This document shows positions 28,945 to 38,143 of a DNA stretch of 64,000 bases, piece after piece. The position numbers and the translations under genes are program-made. The notes beneath the pieces were generated by a model that was given only the letters and a program-made list of their open reading frames with translations, searched no databases and had not been told where the DNA came from. Within the stretch, counting starts at the first letter, position 1, and each line of letters opens with the position of its first letter. The DNA is from Candidatus Hydrogenedentota bacterium. Lineage in GTDB: Bacteria > Hydrogenedentota > Hydrogenedentia > Hydrogenedentales > SLHB01. The stretch covers positions 1-64,000 of the forward strand of contig JADLHJ010000078.1 of NCBI GenBank assembly GCA_020848835.1. Reading direction: 5' to 3'.

Positions 28945-30450
28945 TCAAAGGCACGCAGTCTCCAAGGGCCAGTCAAGGAGCGATGCAACCTTTTTGAATT
29001 GCGATGCATTGTGGCCGACGGACATGGCGAAGTGGTGCGTCGGACCCATCGGAAACCACGCGTCCATCAGCGCCACCGGACCAACTTCAAAGCGCACCGG
29101 CGTCATTGTATTGCCAATGCGAAGAATTTCGCCGTCAGTAGCGACGCCCTGATTCACGATCATCTTGAGTTTGCCATTGTGCGTCTGCGTAATCCCGAGC
29201 GTCGTCACGGGACCGCGCTTTACCTTCGCCTCGACGGAAACGCCAGAGCCCCACTTGCCGTGGTATAGGCCCATGCCGCGCAGAATGGGTTTGGAATCGG
29301 CAATGGCGATATGAAAGGGGCCATCGTGCCCCATGAGGATCGTGCCATCGACGAAGTCCGTTGCGACGAGTTCGCTGTAGCTGCCGCCTACGCCGAGCAG
29401 ATCGGAAATTTTCATCGCGACGGCAGTCTTCATGTCGCCTTCGCCGGAGCACGGCACGCCGCGCGCCGTGAGCAGCGAGTGGCCGAGGATAAACGCCTCC
29501 TGCAAGCGCTCGTATTCGTTCCCGGGTGCGCCGCGGTAGTAGTAGGTCAGCGCGTCGAGATTAAATTCGCGCACCAGCTTCTCCTGCGCAGCGGCGATGG
29601 TACAAGACCAGTCGAGTTGTTCAGGAGTGGGCTTTTTCGCGAGCGGGTCCGCGGGCGAATCTTCACTGATAACAAAGAACGCTTCGACTTCACGGAGTTT
29701 CGCGCGTTTCTCGTCCTCGGTCACGGAAGCGACGAGACGAGCAAGATCGCACATCTCGACAATCTCGACATGCATACCCGTCTGAGCCTGGATCATCGTG
29801 AAGTCGCTGTACATGTCGAGCATGCCCGGATAAGTGTGACCGAGAAAGCCCATACGCCCATTGCGCAATGCGCGTGTAACGCCCGCAGCACGCACCCATT
29901 CTTCGACCTCTCTCCACGCATTGCGCGCCTCAGGCCGGTCGCAAGTTACTTCATTCGCCACGGAGATTGCGGGCGTCTCTTCAAGGCCGAGTAGACCATT
30001 GACAACATGAAACGAAATGCCAGAGCGCGCTAGCGCGTTCGCGATCTCAGGAACACAACACGCGCAACAGTGCGCGAGCCACTCTCCCGTCGTCGTTTTT
30101 TCATAGTTCATGCGCTCGGCAGGTTGCAGGTTCAAGACAACTGCGGGCGCCTTGCACTGCTGGAACACCGGCAACACAAACGCGCTCATCGCATAGGTCG
30201 CGGCGTGACATAGAATGATGTCCACATTGCGGCTGTTAAAGAACTCGCTTGCGGCCCTGCCTTTCTCGGGCGAATCCACCATGCCGAAATTGTGCACCTC
30301 ACCCCACGCGCCCGCGCGGCGTTCGATAAAATGACCGTAGCCCACGAGACGATTGTGCAAACCTTCGAACTGATTCCAGTAATGCGGGTGTCCAATAGAA
30401 AACAGCCCTACGCGCGCGTGCTGTGACTTGTGTGTGAGGCGCTCGAGCAT
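28945..30450 (-). CDS. L-fucose/L-arabinose isomerase-superfamily-like protein
   Basis: 501-aa cytosolic ORF; RVGLFSIGHPHYWNQFEGL N-terminus, NVDIILCHAATYA, GEGDMKTAVAMKI-type motifs. Confidence 0.72.
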   Translation of the reverse strand: MLERLTHKSQHARVGLFSIGHPHYWNQFEGLHNRLVGYGHFIERRAGAWGEVHNFGMVDSPEKGRAASEFFNSRNVDIILCHAATYAMSAFVLPVFQQCKAPAVVLNLQPAERMNYEKTTTGEWLAHCCACCVPEIANALARSGISFHVVNGLLGLEETPAISVANEVTCDRPEARNAWREVEEWVRAAGVTRALRNGRMGFLGHTYPGMLDMYSDFTMIQAQTGMHVEIVEMCDLARLVASVTEDEKRAKLREVEAFFVISEDSPADPLAKKPTPEQLDWSCTIAAAQEKLVREFNLDALTYYYRGAPGNEYERLQEAFILGHSLLTARGVPCSGEGDMKTAVAMKISDLLGVGGSYSELVATDFVDGTILMGHDGPFHIAIADSKPILRGMGLYHGKWGSGVSVEAKVKRGPVTTLGITQTHNGKLKMIVNQGVATDGEILRIGNTMTPVRFEVGPVALMDAWFPMGPTHHFAMSVGHNASQFKKVASLLDWPLETACL

Positions 30451-30594
30451 AACGTATTCTCCCCCATGCCCTGGTTCCTAATCGGAAACCCTGCGTATGT
30501 ATTGTTAGCTGCGCGCGGAGTCGCGAATGCGAACGTTTGGCGAACCGGTGCAAAATGCGCGTCAGTGTCGGCGCTTTTTGGGCAAACGATACGC

Positions 30595-31479
30595 TCAGTT
30601 CCTCGAAGCCAACGACGTTACAAGCGCAAATGCTTTTTTCGCTTCGGCCAACAATTCCGATTCCGTGCCCGGCTGCAGACATTCGACAATGAGCGGACCG
30701 GAGGTGAAACCACCCTGCTTGAGCCGCGCGAGTACTCCTGCAAAATCCACCATGCCGGTGCCCGGAGTCACATCGACTGTCTTCGGTTCGCGATAGTCTT
30801 TCACGCTCATTCCGACTACTAAACCGTCCACAGTTGCCGCATCATCAACCGGATTCAATGTTCCGTCGGAGTAGTAATAGATGTTACCGGGGTCATACCA
30901 GAGCCGGAAATTCTTCTTATTGACTTTCTCCAGTAGCGCGCGGCACTGCGGACCGGTAGCGTTAGTCCCGCCATGCGGTTTCACGCTGATGCCGATGCCC
31001 TTGTCTTCCGCATAGCCGCACGATTCGCCAATCGCTTTGTAATACACTTCGGCAAGTTCCGGCGTCCCCACGCCACCCATCATAAGGTTGGCTACTTGCG
31101 CAGCGGCACAGTTGTCGATCAGGCGTCGCATACCCGCGATGCCCGTCTCGACTGATTCAAGCAGAATATCGCCACCGTATGCCGAGGGCACAGCAAGTCC
31201 GCGCCTGCGGCATTCCTCGCCGATGGCCGCTGCTTCATCCGGCGTGGTATTCACGTTGATGCCAAACTGGTTGTTCGGTTTCGTGGTCAGTAAGCCTGTG
31301 TACTTGAACCCCGCCTCTGCAATTGCATCCAGCGCCACATTGTGTTCGAACTGGTTCCAGGGACGGATATAACAACCAATCTGCCACGGCTCGTTCGGGT
31401 TCACCGCGCCATACGCACTTGTCGAGACTGCAGCAACCGCAGCCGCACCACTGCGAACCATGAATTCCTTGCGTGACAT
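30595..31479 (-). CDS. Sugar phosphate isomerase/epimerase-like TIM-barrel protein, Tat-like signal
   Basis: SRKEFMVRSGAAAVAAV signal; LDAIAEAGFKYTGL, FRLWYDPGNIYYYS. Confidence 0.82.
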   Translation of the reverse strand: MSRKEFMVRSGAAAVAAVSTSAYGAVNPNEPWQIGCYIRPWNQFEHNVALDAIAEAGFKYTGLLTTKPNNQFGINVNTTPDEAAAIGEECRRRGLAVPSAYGGDILLESVETGIAGMRRLIDNCAAAQVANLMMGGVGTPELAEVYYKAIGESCGYAEDKGIGISVKPHGGTNATGPQCRALLEKVNKKNFRLWYDPGNIYYYSDGTLNPVDDAATVDGLVVGMSVKDYREPKTVDVTPGTGMVDFAGVLARLKQGGFTSGPLIVECLQPGTESELLAEAKKAFALVTSLASRN

Positions 31480-31494
31480 CAAAAGATGCATCCT

Positions 31495-32745
31495 CTACCC
31501 TTTCCGAATTTCGCGGTGTTCTGGATCGTAAACCATCCGATGTCCGGTGTCATACGCCCGCATCGCCATGATAACTGCCACTGCGTGTTGATAACCCGCA
31601 TCAATCGAGGCGTTTGGCGTGTTCCGCGTGCGGATGCATTGCAGCCAATCGAGCATGTGGTCCGGCCGTTCGACGTGCTCGATCATCTTCGGCTCAGGCA
31701 CACAAGCCATTTTGGGTCCCGCGCCGTCACCGGTCAACATGGGCTTCTCCCAGTTCACCAAATCGATCGCGCCGTTCTCACCGGAAATAAGGAAGGAATC
31801 GCCCCCGCCGTTGCCACAATTGGTCGTGTAACTTACCATGAACCCTTCACGATAAATCCAAGTCGCTTGCGCGTGATCCGGGCAAGTAAATTTATAGTCG
31901 TCGTTCCACGTAAAGGTACCGCCCTGACATACGCTGCTAATCGGAAACTGTGCGCCGGTGATGTAGTGCACAAGGTCGATGAAATGCGATCCAAAACCGG
32001 GTACTGTCCCATCGGAAAAGTCTCGGTATCCATACCAACCCGAGTAGAGGTTGGCGTCAAATGGCCGCCTGGGCGCGTCCATTAGAAACTCGTCCCAATC
32101 CACGTCGTCGCACTTCACATCTTTAACGTAGCTGTACCAATAAGGACGCCACTCGTTGCGATGTTGCTCGATCCGGCCCACTTTACCAAGGACACCGGTC
32201 TTGTATAGTTCCCTCGCGCCGGTCATGCTCGCCATGCTGCGCAGTTGCGTGCCCACCTGAACCACTACGTTATTTTTTTTGACGGCGTCGCATGCTTTCT
32301 TCACGCCTTCAAGGTCCTTGCCTAGCGGCTTTTCCGCATAAATATCTTTCTTTGCTTCGGCTGCGGCCTTGAGATGCGTTGTGTGCTGATGATCGCAAGA
32401 GGCAATTGTAACGGCGTCAATATCATCCAGTTCGATCAGATCGCGATACGACACAAATTGCCGTGCATCGAGGTTGTACCACTCCTTGCAGAGCGCTGCG
32501 GCTTCCTCGCGCCGCAGCCGCCACGGGTCGCAAACGGCAGAAATCACCACATTTTCCGATTGCGCATGTGTGTTGATGCCGCGCATGTGCGCGCCAATCC
32601 CGCGTCCGCCGCAGCCTATGATGCCGATGTTGATGCGGTCGTTGGCGCCAATAACGCGCGCATAGCTTGCTGCGTTCATGGAAATTGCCGTTGCGCCTGC
32701 GGCCGCAGATTTCAGAAAAGTCCGTCTGTCAGTAGTCAATGCCAT
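31495..32745 (-). CDS. Gfo/Idh/MocA family oxidoreductase, Tat signal
   Basis: TDRRTFLKSAAAGATA Tat motif; INIGIIGCGGRG; IYAEKPLGKDLEG. Confidence 0.95.
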   Translation of the reverse strand: MALTTDRRTFLKSAAAGATAISMNAASYARVIGANDRINIGIIGCGGRGIGAHMRGINTHAQSENVVISAVCDPWRLRREEAAALCKEWYNLDARQFVSYRDLIELDDIDAVTIASCDHQHTTHLKAAAEAKKDIYAEKPLGKDLEGVKKACDAVKKNNVVVQVGTQLRSMASMTGARELYKTGVLGKVGRIEQHRNEWRPYWYSYVKDVKCDDVDWDEFLMDAPRRPFDANLYSGWYGYRDFSDGTVPGFGSHFIDLVHYITGAQFPISSVCQGGTFTWNDDYKFTCPDHAQATWIYREGFMVSYTTNCGNGGGDSFLISGENGAIDLVNWEKPMLTGDGAGPKMACVPEPKMIEHVERPDHMLDWLQCIRTRNTPNASIDAGYQHAVAVIMAMRAYDTGHRMVYDPEHREIRKG

Positions 32746-32767
32746 GATACTTTCCCCCTCTCGCACA

Positions 32768-32791
32768 GCGCACTCCCCCGAGACGCCGCGC
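32768..32791 (-). promoter_or_regulatory. Weaker candidate structured leader upstream of Gfo/Idh gene
   Basis: Minus strand GCGC-ggcgt-CTC-GGGG-GAG-t-GCGC; hairpin ends 27 nt before ATG 32745. Confidence 0.4.
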
Positions 32792-32814
32792 GTTATATCA
32801 TCGCTAAGAATCGC

Positions 32815-34872
32815 TTATTGCTTTGCTTCTATCCACTCCCGATAGATTGCGGCCTTCCCCGGCTCACTCGACGATTCATATTGGTTCAGCGTCTTCTCTA
32901 AACCTTGGCAAAGCTTCATTGCGGTATCCACATAGAGTTTCTCTGCTGCGGTTTTCGTCGGTTCTTGCAACGGCGCAAGCTTGCCTTCCGTTCCTAATCG
33001 CGCACGCGCTGCAATCGCATTGATAGCATCGACGGCGAGTTTCGCGTGGGACGCCTCGTATGTATTGCGTAACGCGCTTCCCTTACAGTTCGATGCAAAA
33101 CGCGAAATACGCTCCGCAAGCTTGCGTGCATCGGCACTTGTGCCTGCCGCAAATTTTTCCAGGGCTTCTGGCGCGGGGGCGGTATTCGCCGCATCCGACG
33201 GTTCCCTGGAACTCCTCAAAGAATCGGTAGCATTTCCGCCAAGACCTATGGCAACAATCGCCGTGTCCGCGATTGCATCGTACGGTAGCCGGACCGATTG
33301 CGCATCAAATTCTGTCCAAGCGTTTCCGTCAATCGTTACGGAAGTGATCGGGCCTTGGCCCGCGGTGCGGAGGAAAAGCTGCTTCGATCCGAACCGGATC
33401 GGGAACTCTTGCACAAGCTGCGTGATGCCGGTGGGAATGTGCGGCACGATTGTCAGCGAATCCGCTGTATAGAGATACTCGAACAGCCCGCGCACGATTC
33501 CGGCCATTGGGCCAAATGAATCGTAACAGAGGTTGTACGGTTCTTTCGGTTGATACACCGCATTGCCGAAATCGACCAGCGGATTGTCGAGACGAAACTC
33601 CCGCGCGAAACGCATCATGTGATTTACGGCGCGCCGCGCGTCTTTGTACTTCCCAAGCCGGAAATACGCAAGGTCCATCCGCGCTTCGCAGGTAGACCAG
33701 TGGCCCCCGTTCACCCAGGTACCGTGCTGCCACAACCACGATGTGGGCGATTCGTACATGTCATCCAGTCCAGGTTCATTTGCGATGATGATGTCGTGGC
33801 GGCGCAGGAGTGGAATCGACGCAATCTTCTCGTAAATCCTATTCGCTTGCGCGTCGTCCACCACACGAAATGCAATCGCATCGTGGTTGGGCGAGGTCTC
33901 GAAGTAACCGTGCTTCTCCGCGCCGTACACACCATGGCGCGTGCCGTCCGGATCGAGCGACTTGATGAAATAACCTTCTTCGGTCGTGACATGCTTTAAG
34001 CCGTTACGCGCACGATCCCGACGATCGGTATAGAGCGTGACTTTCTCTGCCGTGCCAGCAAGTTTTTCCAACTCGATCAATCGGTCCAGAGCGGCGATAT
34101 AGGTAATCGAGAGGCCCGTAAGATACGCCTTGTCATAAGTACCATCCGGTCGTTTCCACCCCGCATAGCTCGGCGCGAGCAAGTTTCCCGCAGGGCCGGC
34201 AAGAAACAGGTCCTTCTCCGGGTCGCGGCGTGACTCGATGAAGTTCGCGCTACGCTCCAACATCGGCAGGTAATGCGATATGGCCTTTGCGTCTCGGCCA
34301 ATCAGCAACAATTCTGATTGCAGTACCACGCCCGCGGCCGTGAATTCCATACCCCAGTCGTGGATGTCGGTTCGACCGTCGCCCTGCTTATAGACAATCC
34401 ACCCCGGCGATGCCGCATCGCAGAGACAACCATCGGGCGCAACCCAGTCCTTGTAACCGGCGCGTTTGCCGTCGCCCATCTGGCTGAACCACAAGTCCTG
34501 TGAATTCTGCAGAAAGGTCGTGAAAGGCTCCTGCAAGAATGGCAGCGCACAATACGTCGTTCCGTAACTATTCTGGATCCACCACGCACCCCAGGTCGGT
34601 CCTTCTACGAGCCCATTCCACGTGGGCATGTACAGCATCGACAAATTCTGAAACTCCGGATCGCAATCAAACATGCGGCGCGAAGTATCAAGCAGTTGGA
34701 TAAACCCGACATCACCTTCGCCCGAGAAATACGCTCCGCGAAACGTTTCCCCATACGCGTTTTGCGCGATACAAAATAAGAACGCCAAAAACGGAAGGGC
34801 CGGATTACACCCTCGCCAGTTGCCACGGCGCCCGCATCTCTCGCTGAAGGCGTTTATTTGCTTCGCGATCAT
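32815..34872 (-). CDS. Secreted six-hairpin glycosidase-like protein
   Basis: Long ORF with hydrophobic N-terminus (ALPFLAFLFCIAQNAYG) and (alpha/alpha)6-type glycosidase features; only plausible ATG at 34872 lies inside upstream gene. Confidence 0.7.
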   Translation of the reverse strand: MIAKQINAFSERCGRRGNWRGCNPALPFLAFLFCIAQNAYGETFRGAYFSGEGDVGFIQLLDTSRRMFDCDPEFQNLSMLYMPTWNGLVEGPTWGAWWIQNSYGTTYCALPFLQEPFTTFLQNSQDLWFSQMGDGKRAGYKDWVAPDGCLCDAASPGWIVYKQGDGRTDIHDWGMEFTAAGVVLQSELLLIGRDAKAISHYLPMLERSANFIESRRDPEKDLFLAGPAGNLLAPSYAGWKRPDGTYDKAYLTGLSITYIAALDRLIELEKLAGTAEKVTLYTDRRDRARNGLKHVTTEEGYFIKSLDPDGTRHGVYGAEKHGYFETSPNHDAIAFRVVDDAQANRIYEKIASIPLLRRHDIIIANEPGLDDMYESPTSWLWQHGTWVNGGHWSTCEARMDLAYFRLGKYKDARRAVNHMMRFAREFRLDNPLVDFGNAVYQPKEPYNLCYDSFGPMAGIVRGLFEYLYTADSLTIVPHIPTGITQLVQEFPIRFGSKQLFLRTAGQGPITSVTIDGNAWTEFDAQSVRLPYDAIADTAIVAIGLGGNATDSLRSSREPSDAANTAPAPEALEKFAAGTSADARKLAERISRFASNCKGSALRNTYEASHAKLAVDAINAIAARARLGTEGKLAPLQEPTKTAAEKLYVDTAMKLCQGLEKTLNQYESSSEPGKAAIYREWIEAKQ

Positions 34873-36142
34873 CAATGAACTGCTCCTTCTTCGTATCCCA
34901 GTAGACTTCGCGGTTGAGCCGAATTGCCACGTCGCAGACCTGACAAAGCATATCGCCATTCACTGCGGACTCAATCGGCGAGATCGGATCGCGGCGCGAC
35001 TTCACGCTATCGAAGAAGTTGCGCATGTGGTGCTCGCTTTTGATAAGTCGAATCTCGTTGGACTGAATCACAGAATCGACGATGTTTTCAGGAGACGATC
35101 GAATCACATTCCGGTTCACGTGAACCCAGCCTTTTGTCCCCTCGAACGCAGTTCCATGTCCGCTAATCTGACCGTAGCGCGATTTCCATTCTTCTAACGC
35201 GGGTTCCGAACGGTAACGTATCGCAACGCCGCTGTCGTACGCGCACGCAATATCCCAAGAGGTCGCCGTGTTACAGACACCCTCGCTCGGAAACGTGCCC
35301 GTGCCCTTGATATGAACAGGCGTTTCGACAAGTTTTCCCGCGCCCCAGAGCGCAATATCAATCGGATGAATACCCCATCCCGCGATAAAGCCGATCGCAT
35401 ATTCGGAAATGAACCACCACCACTTGTTGGTGTCGCGCTCGTAAGTATAGGGGGTCTTGGGCGCGGGGCCGAGCCATCGATCGTAATCGAGCGTTTCAGG
35501 AACAGGGACTTCATTGGTAGGCCCGCCCGATACGCTTGCGGGAGACCAAACGTTGATCGTTTTGAGTTCGCCGATTCGGCCATTCAGCACAAGCTCGCAG
35601 GCCCGCCGAAAACGCTCGTCCGAGCGCTGTTGTGTGCCAAACTGGAAGATTCGCTTATGCCGGCGCACGGCCTTCCGCAGCGCCTGGTCCTGCTCCAGAC
35701 TGATCCCCAGCGGCTTCTCGACGTATACGTCTTTGCCCGCGCGCACCGCGGAAAGCGCGTGCAGCACGTGCCAATGATCGCACGATGCGATAATGCAGGC
35801 ATCAATGTCGTCACGGTGGGTAATGGCTTCAAACTCGTTGTACGCGGAGCACCCGGAGTTTTCATAAAAGCCGTCAACAGCAGCCTTGGCCGCTTCGCGA
35901 CGATCGCGCTTCACGTCGGCTACGGCGCATACCTGCACATCTGGAAGTTGAAGCGTCGCGCCCATGAGATAGCTGCCGCGATCGCCTACACCAATACAAC
36001 CCACCGTGATGCGTTCACTCGGCGCGGCACGGCCGCCGCGCCCGATTGCCGATGCTGGAATAATAGTGGGAAAACCTGCGGCGATTCCGGCCGCGACACC
36101 TGATCTAAGAAACCCCCGTCTCGAGACAACTCGATTTGTCAT
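34805..36142 (-). CDS. Gfo/Idh/MocA family oxidoreductase, Tat signal
   Basis: SRRGFLRSGVAAGIAAG Tat motif; VGCIGVGDRGSYL; VYVEKPLGISLEQ. Confidence 0.95.
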   Translation of the reverse strand: MTNRVVSRRGFLRSGVAAGIAAGFPTIIPASAIGRGGRAAPSERITVGCIGVGDRGSYLMGATLQLPDVQVCAVADVKRDRREAAKAAVDGFYENSGCSAYNEFEAITHRDDIDACIIASCDHWHVLHALSAVRAGKDVYVEKPLGISLEQDQALRKAVRRHKRIFQFGTQQRSDERFRRACELVLNGRIGELKTINVWSPASVSGGPTNEVPVPETLDYDRWLGPAPKTPYTYERDTNKWWWFISEYAIGFIAGWGIHPIDIALWGAGKLVETPVHIKGTGTFPSEGVCNTATSWDIACAYDSGVAIRYRSEPALEEWKSRYGQISGHGTAFEGTKGWVHVNRNVIRSSPENIVDSVIQSNEIRLIKSEHHMRNFFDSVKSRRDPISPIESAVNGDMLCQVCDVAIRLNREVYWDTKKEQFIDDREANKRLQREMRAPWQLARV

Positions 36143-36211
36143 AGCTGAAGTCCCCCCGAACTTCAGTTACAAGTGTACACGCTCGGCCCCTGGAAAACAT
36201 TTTCGTAAAAC

Positions 36212-36241
36212 AAAACGCCCGGCATAAAAGCCGGGCGTTTT
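36212..36241 (-). terminator. Intrinsic terminator for the ABC/TPR operon
   Basis: 12-bp perfect stem aaaacgcccggc-ataaaa-gccgggcgtttt followed by T-rich tract on minus strand, just after stop at 36258. Confidence 0.93.
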
Positions 36242-36257
36242 GTGTATCAAAAGAAAA

Positions 36258-38138
36258 CTAAGCCGCTTGCGCGGGATCGAACAGTTTGGATTTTTGGGCC
36301 GGTTCCTTGGACCGATACTCATACCACTTGTCGCCCGCCTTCAAGACGATATTACCGTCGAGTTCCTGAATCACGCGGACAACTTCAGGATTGGTGTATT
36401 CAAGCTGGATCAAAACATCGCTATCCTGCTCAATGGGCGTAAGTTCTTCGCCCTGATAGCCCGCGCCTGGTCCAATACTGACGCAGGTCCACGTGCCTTG
36501 CGTGAAACGATACAGACGGCCAGCAATGGACTTGGGCAGATGTCGTGTATATTCCTCTTCAACCTTTGAGCGCTCGATATAGCGGACGTCCGTGAGCGCC
36601 ATCGGCAGTTTGCCTTCCTGCTTGATATCCATCAGCAGCTTTGTGCCTAGATCCCAGAACTCGTTGCTCATCCAGCGTGCACGATCGATGGTGACAGCAG
36701 CTTCTTCAAATAGCCCTTTGCTACGCTGTTCCATCGCTTCGATTCGCAGGAGGCGTGCGCCCGCGTACGTTTCCTTTTCGTGCTCCTCCGCATCTTCGCG
36801 GTAGATAGACGACCAGAAGGCCTTTGCCTTTACATAAAGGTCCGCTTCCTTCGCATGCGCTTCCGCCGCCGCGGTTGTCCACTGCGCTATCGCCGCTGCG
36901 TCGCCTCGCTCTTGAGCGCGCGCGAGCATCGTATCGGCTGCGCGTGCAGACTTCGCGGCATAGTCCGTTTCGCGATCGAGTATTTCGCCTTCCATAAACT
37001 TAATGAAGCGCGGCGCGACGAGATTCGACGGCCACTTTGCGAGATAATCCTCCCAACCTTCCTTCGATTCTTCGAAGCGCTCGTCGATGCCTTTCAGGCG
37101 GTACAACGTACGGCGCACCCAGCGATCGTGATCCAGGCGGATCGCCTCGGACAGATACTTGATTGCGTCCACGTGGTTTTCTAGTTTGATTTCGTAGATT
37201 GCAAACCCGAGATCGAAGTACAGCTTGTAGTTGCGCGGGTTCTTGCGGATACCGTCCTTCAGGAAATCCACGCCGTAGAAGAAGTAGCGTTCCTTATCGC
37301 CAACCCACCACTCATGAACCGGATCGTAGGTCCGTAGTTCCCAAGAGGTGTCGGTCATGGGCGCAGTGGCGTTGTACGCCATGTGCCACGCGCCGAGCAG
37401 GTACGCGTCGATGAATTCGGGGTCAAGGGTAACGCAGGTCTTCATGAGCGGCAGCATGCGATGCATCTGGCCCTTGTGCCAATAACGGTCAACTTCCAGC
37501 CACACGAGGTTTGCCGCCATCTTGCGGAAGCCGAAGAACATGTTCGCCAGGCTGATCTGCGTGCCCCGCTCCTGATACAAACCTTCGACGCCCAATTGCG
37601 TGCCGAATGCGGCGATGCGCCCGTCTCGATGCGCCGTCCAGAGTTCTTTGCGCAGCCCCGAGGATTCCGGTGACAGCGCAAGGTTCCAGAGCGCGAGGTC
37701 GCGTTGGCGCTGTTCTTCCGTGTAAATGGTCTTTTGTCCCTCGCCCGTCTTGTCCTGCTCCTCGGCAACGTCTTCTTCAGGCACTGCCTCTGTATCTTCC
37801 TCGACATGCGGCGCGGCGGTGTAGCGAATTACCTTCTCAAGCGGTTTACCGGTCAATTTGTTGTAATCCGCCTCACCCACTGGAACGTCCGGCAGGATCG
37901 GTTCCGTGAGCTCAACGAGCTTGGCGAAAAGTTCATCGTCAACGTATTTTTCCGGATCCTCACCGGGAGGCGGTTTGCCGGGATCGCCGAAAAGGCGCAT
38001 CTGCGTAGAAGAACTCACCATCCAGCGATAAAAACGCTCGCATTCTTCAAGGTGACCCAAGCGGCGCCCTTGGGCAGAGCCCAGCGCCAACGCGGCGATC
38101 GCGAGAATCGGAACGGCAATACTCGGAAACTTCTGCAC
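36258..38138 (-). CDS. TPR-containing membrane-anchored protein of ABC module
   Basis: N-terminal hydrophobic segment; helical repeats (KLYFDLGFAIYEIKLENHVDAIKYLSEAIRLD); same operon as ABC permease. Confidence 0.75.
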   Translation of the reverse strand: MQKFPSIAVPILAIAALALGSAQGRRLGHLEECERFYRWMVSSSTQMRLFGDPGKPPPGEDPEKYVDDELFAKLVELTEPILPDVPVGEADYNKLTGKPLEKVIRYTAAPHVEEDTEAVPEEDVAEEQDKTGEGQKTIYTEEQRQRDLALWNLALSPESSGLRKELWTAHRDGRIAAFGTQLGVEGLYQERGTQISLANMFFGFRKMAANLVWLEVDRYWHKGQMHRMLPLMKTCVTLDPEFIDAYLLGAWHMAYNATAPMTDTSWELRTYDPVHEWWVGDKERYFFYGVDFLKDGIRKNPRNYKLYFDLGFAIYEIKLENHVDAIKYLSEAIRLDHDRWVRRTLYRLKGIDERFEESKEGWEDYLAKWPSNLVAPRFIKFMEGEILDRETDYAAKSARAADTMLARAQERGDAAAIAQWTTAAAEAHAKEADLYVKAKAFWSSIYREDAEEHEKETYAGARLLRIEAMEQRSKGLFEEAAVTIDRARWMSNEFWDLGTKLLMDIKQEGKLPMALTDVRYIERSKVEEEYTRHLPKSIAGRLYRFTQGTWTCVSIGPGAGYQGEELTPIEQDSDVLIQLEYTNPEVVRVIQELDGNIVLKAGDKWYEYRSKEPAQKSKLFDPAQAA

Positions 38139-38143
38139 GGCGT

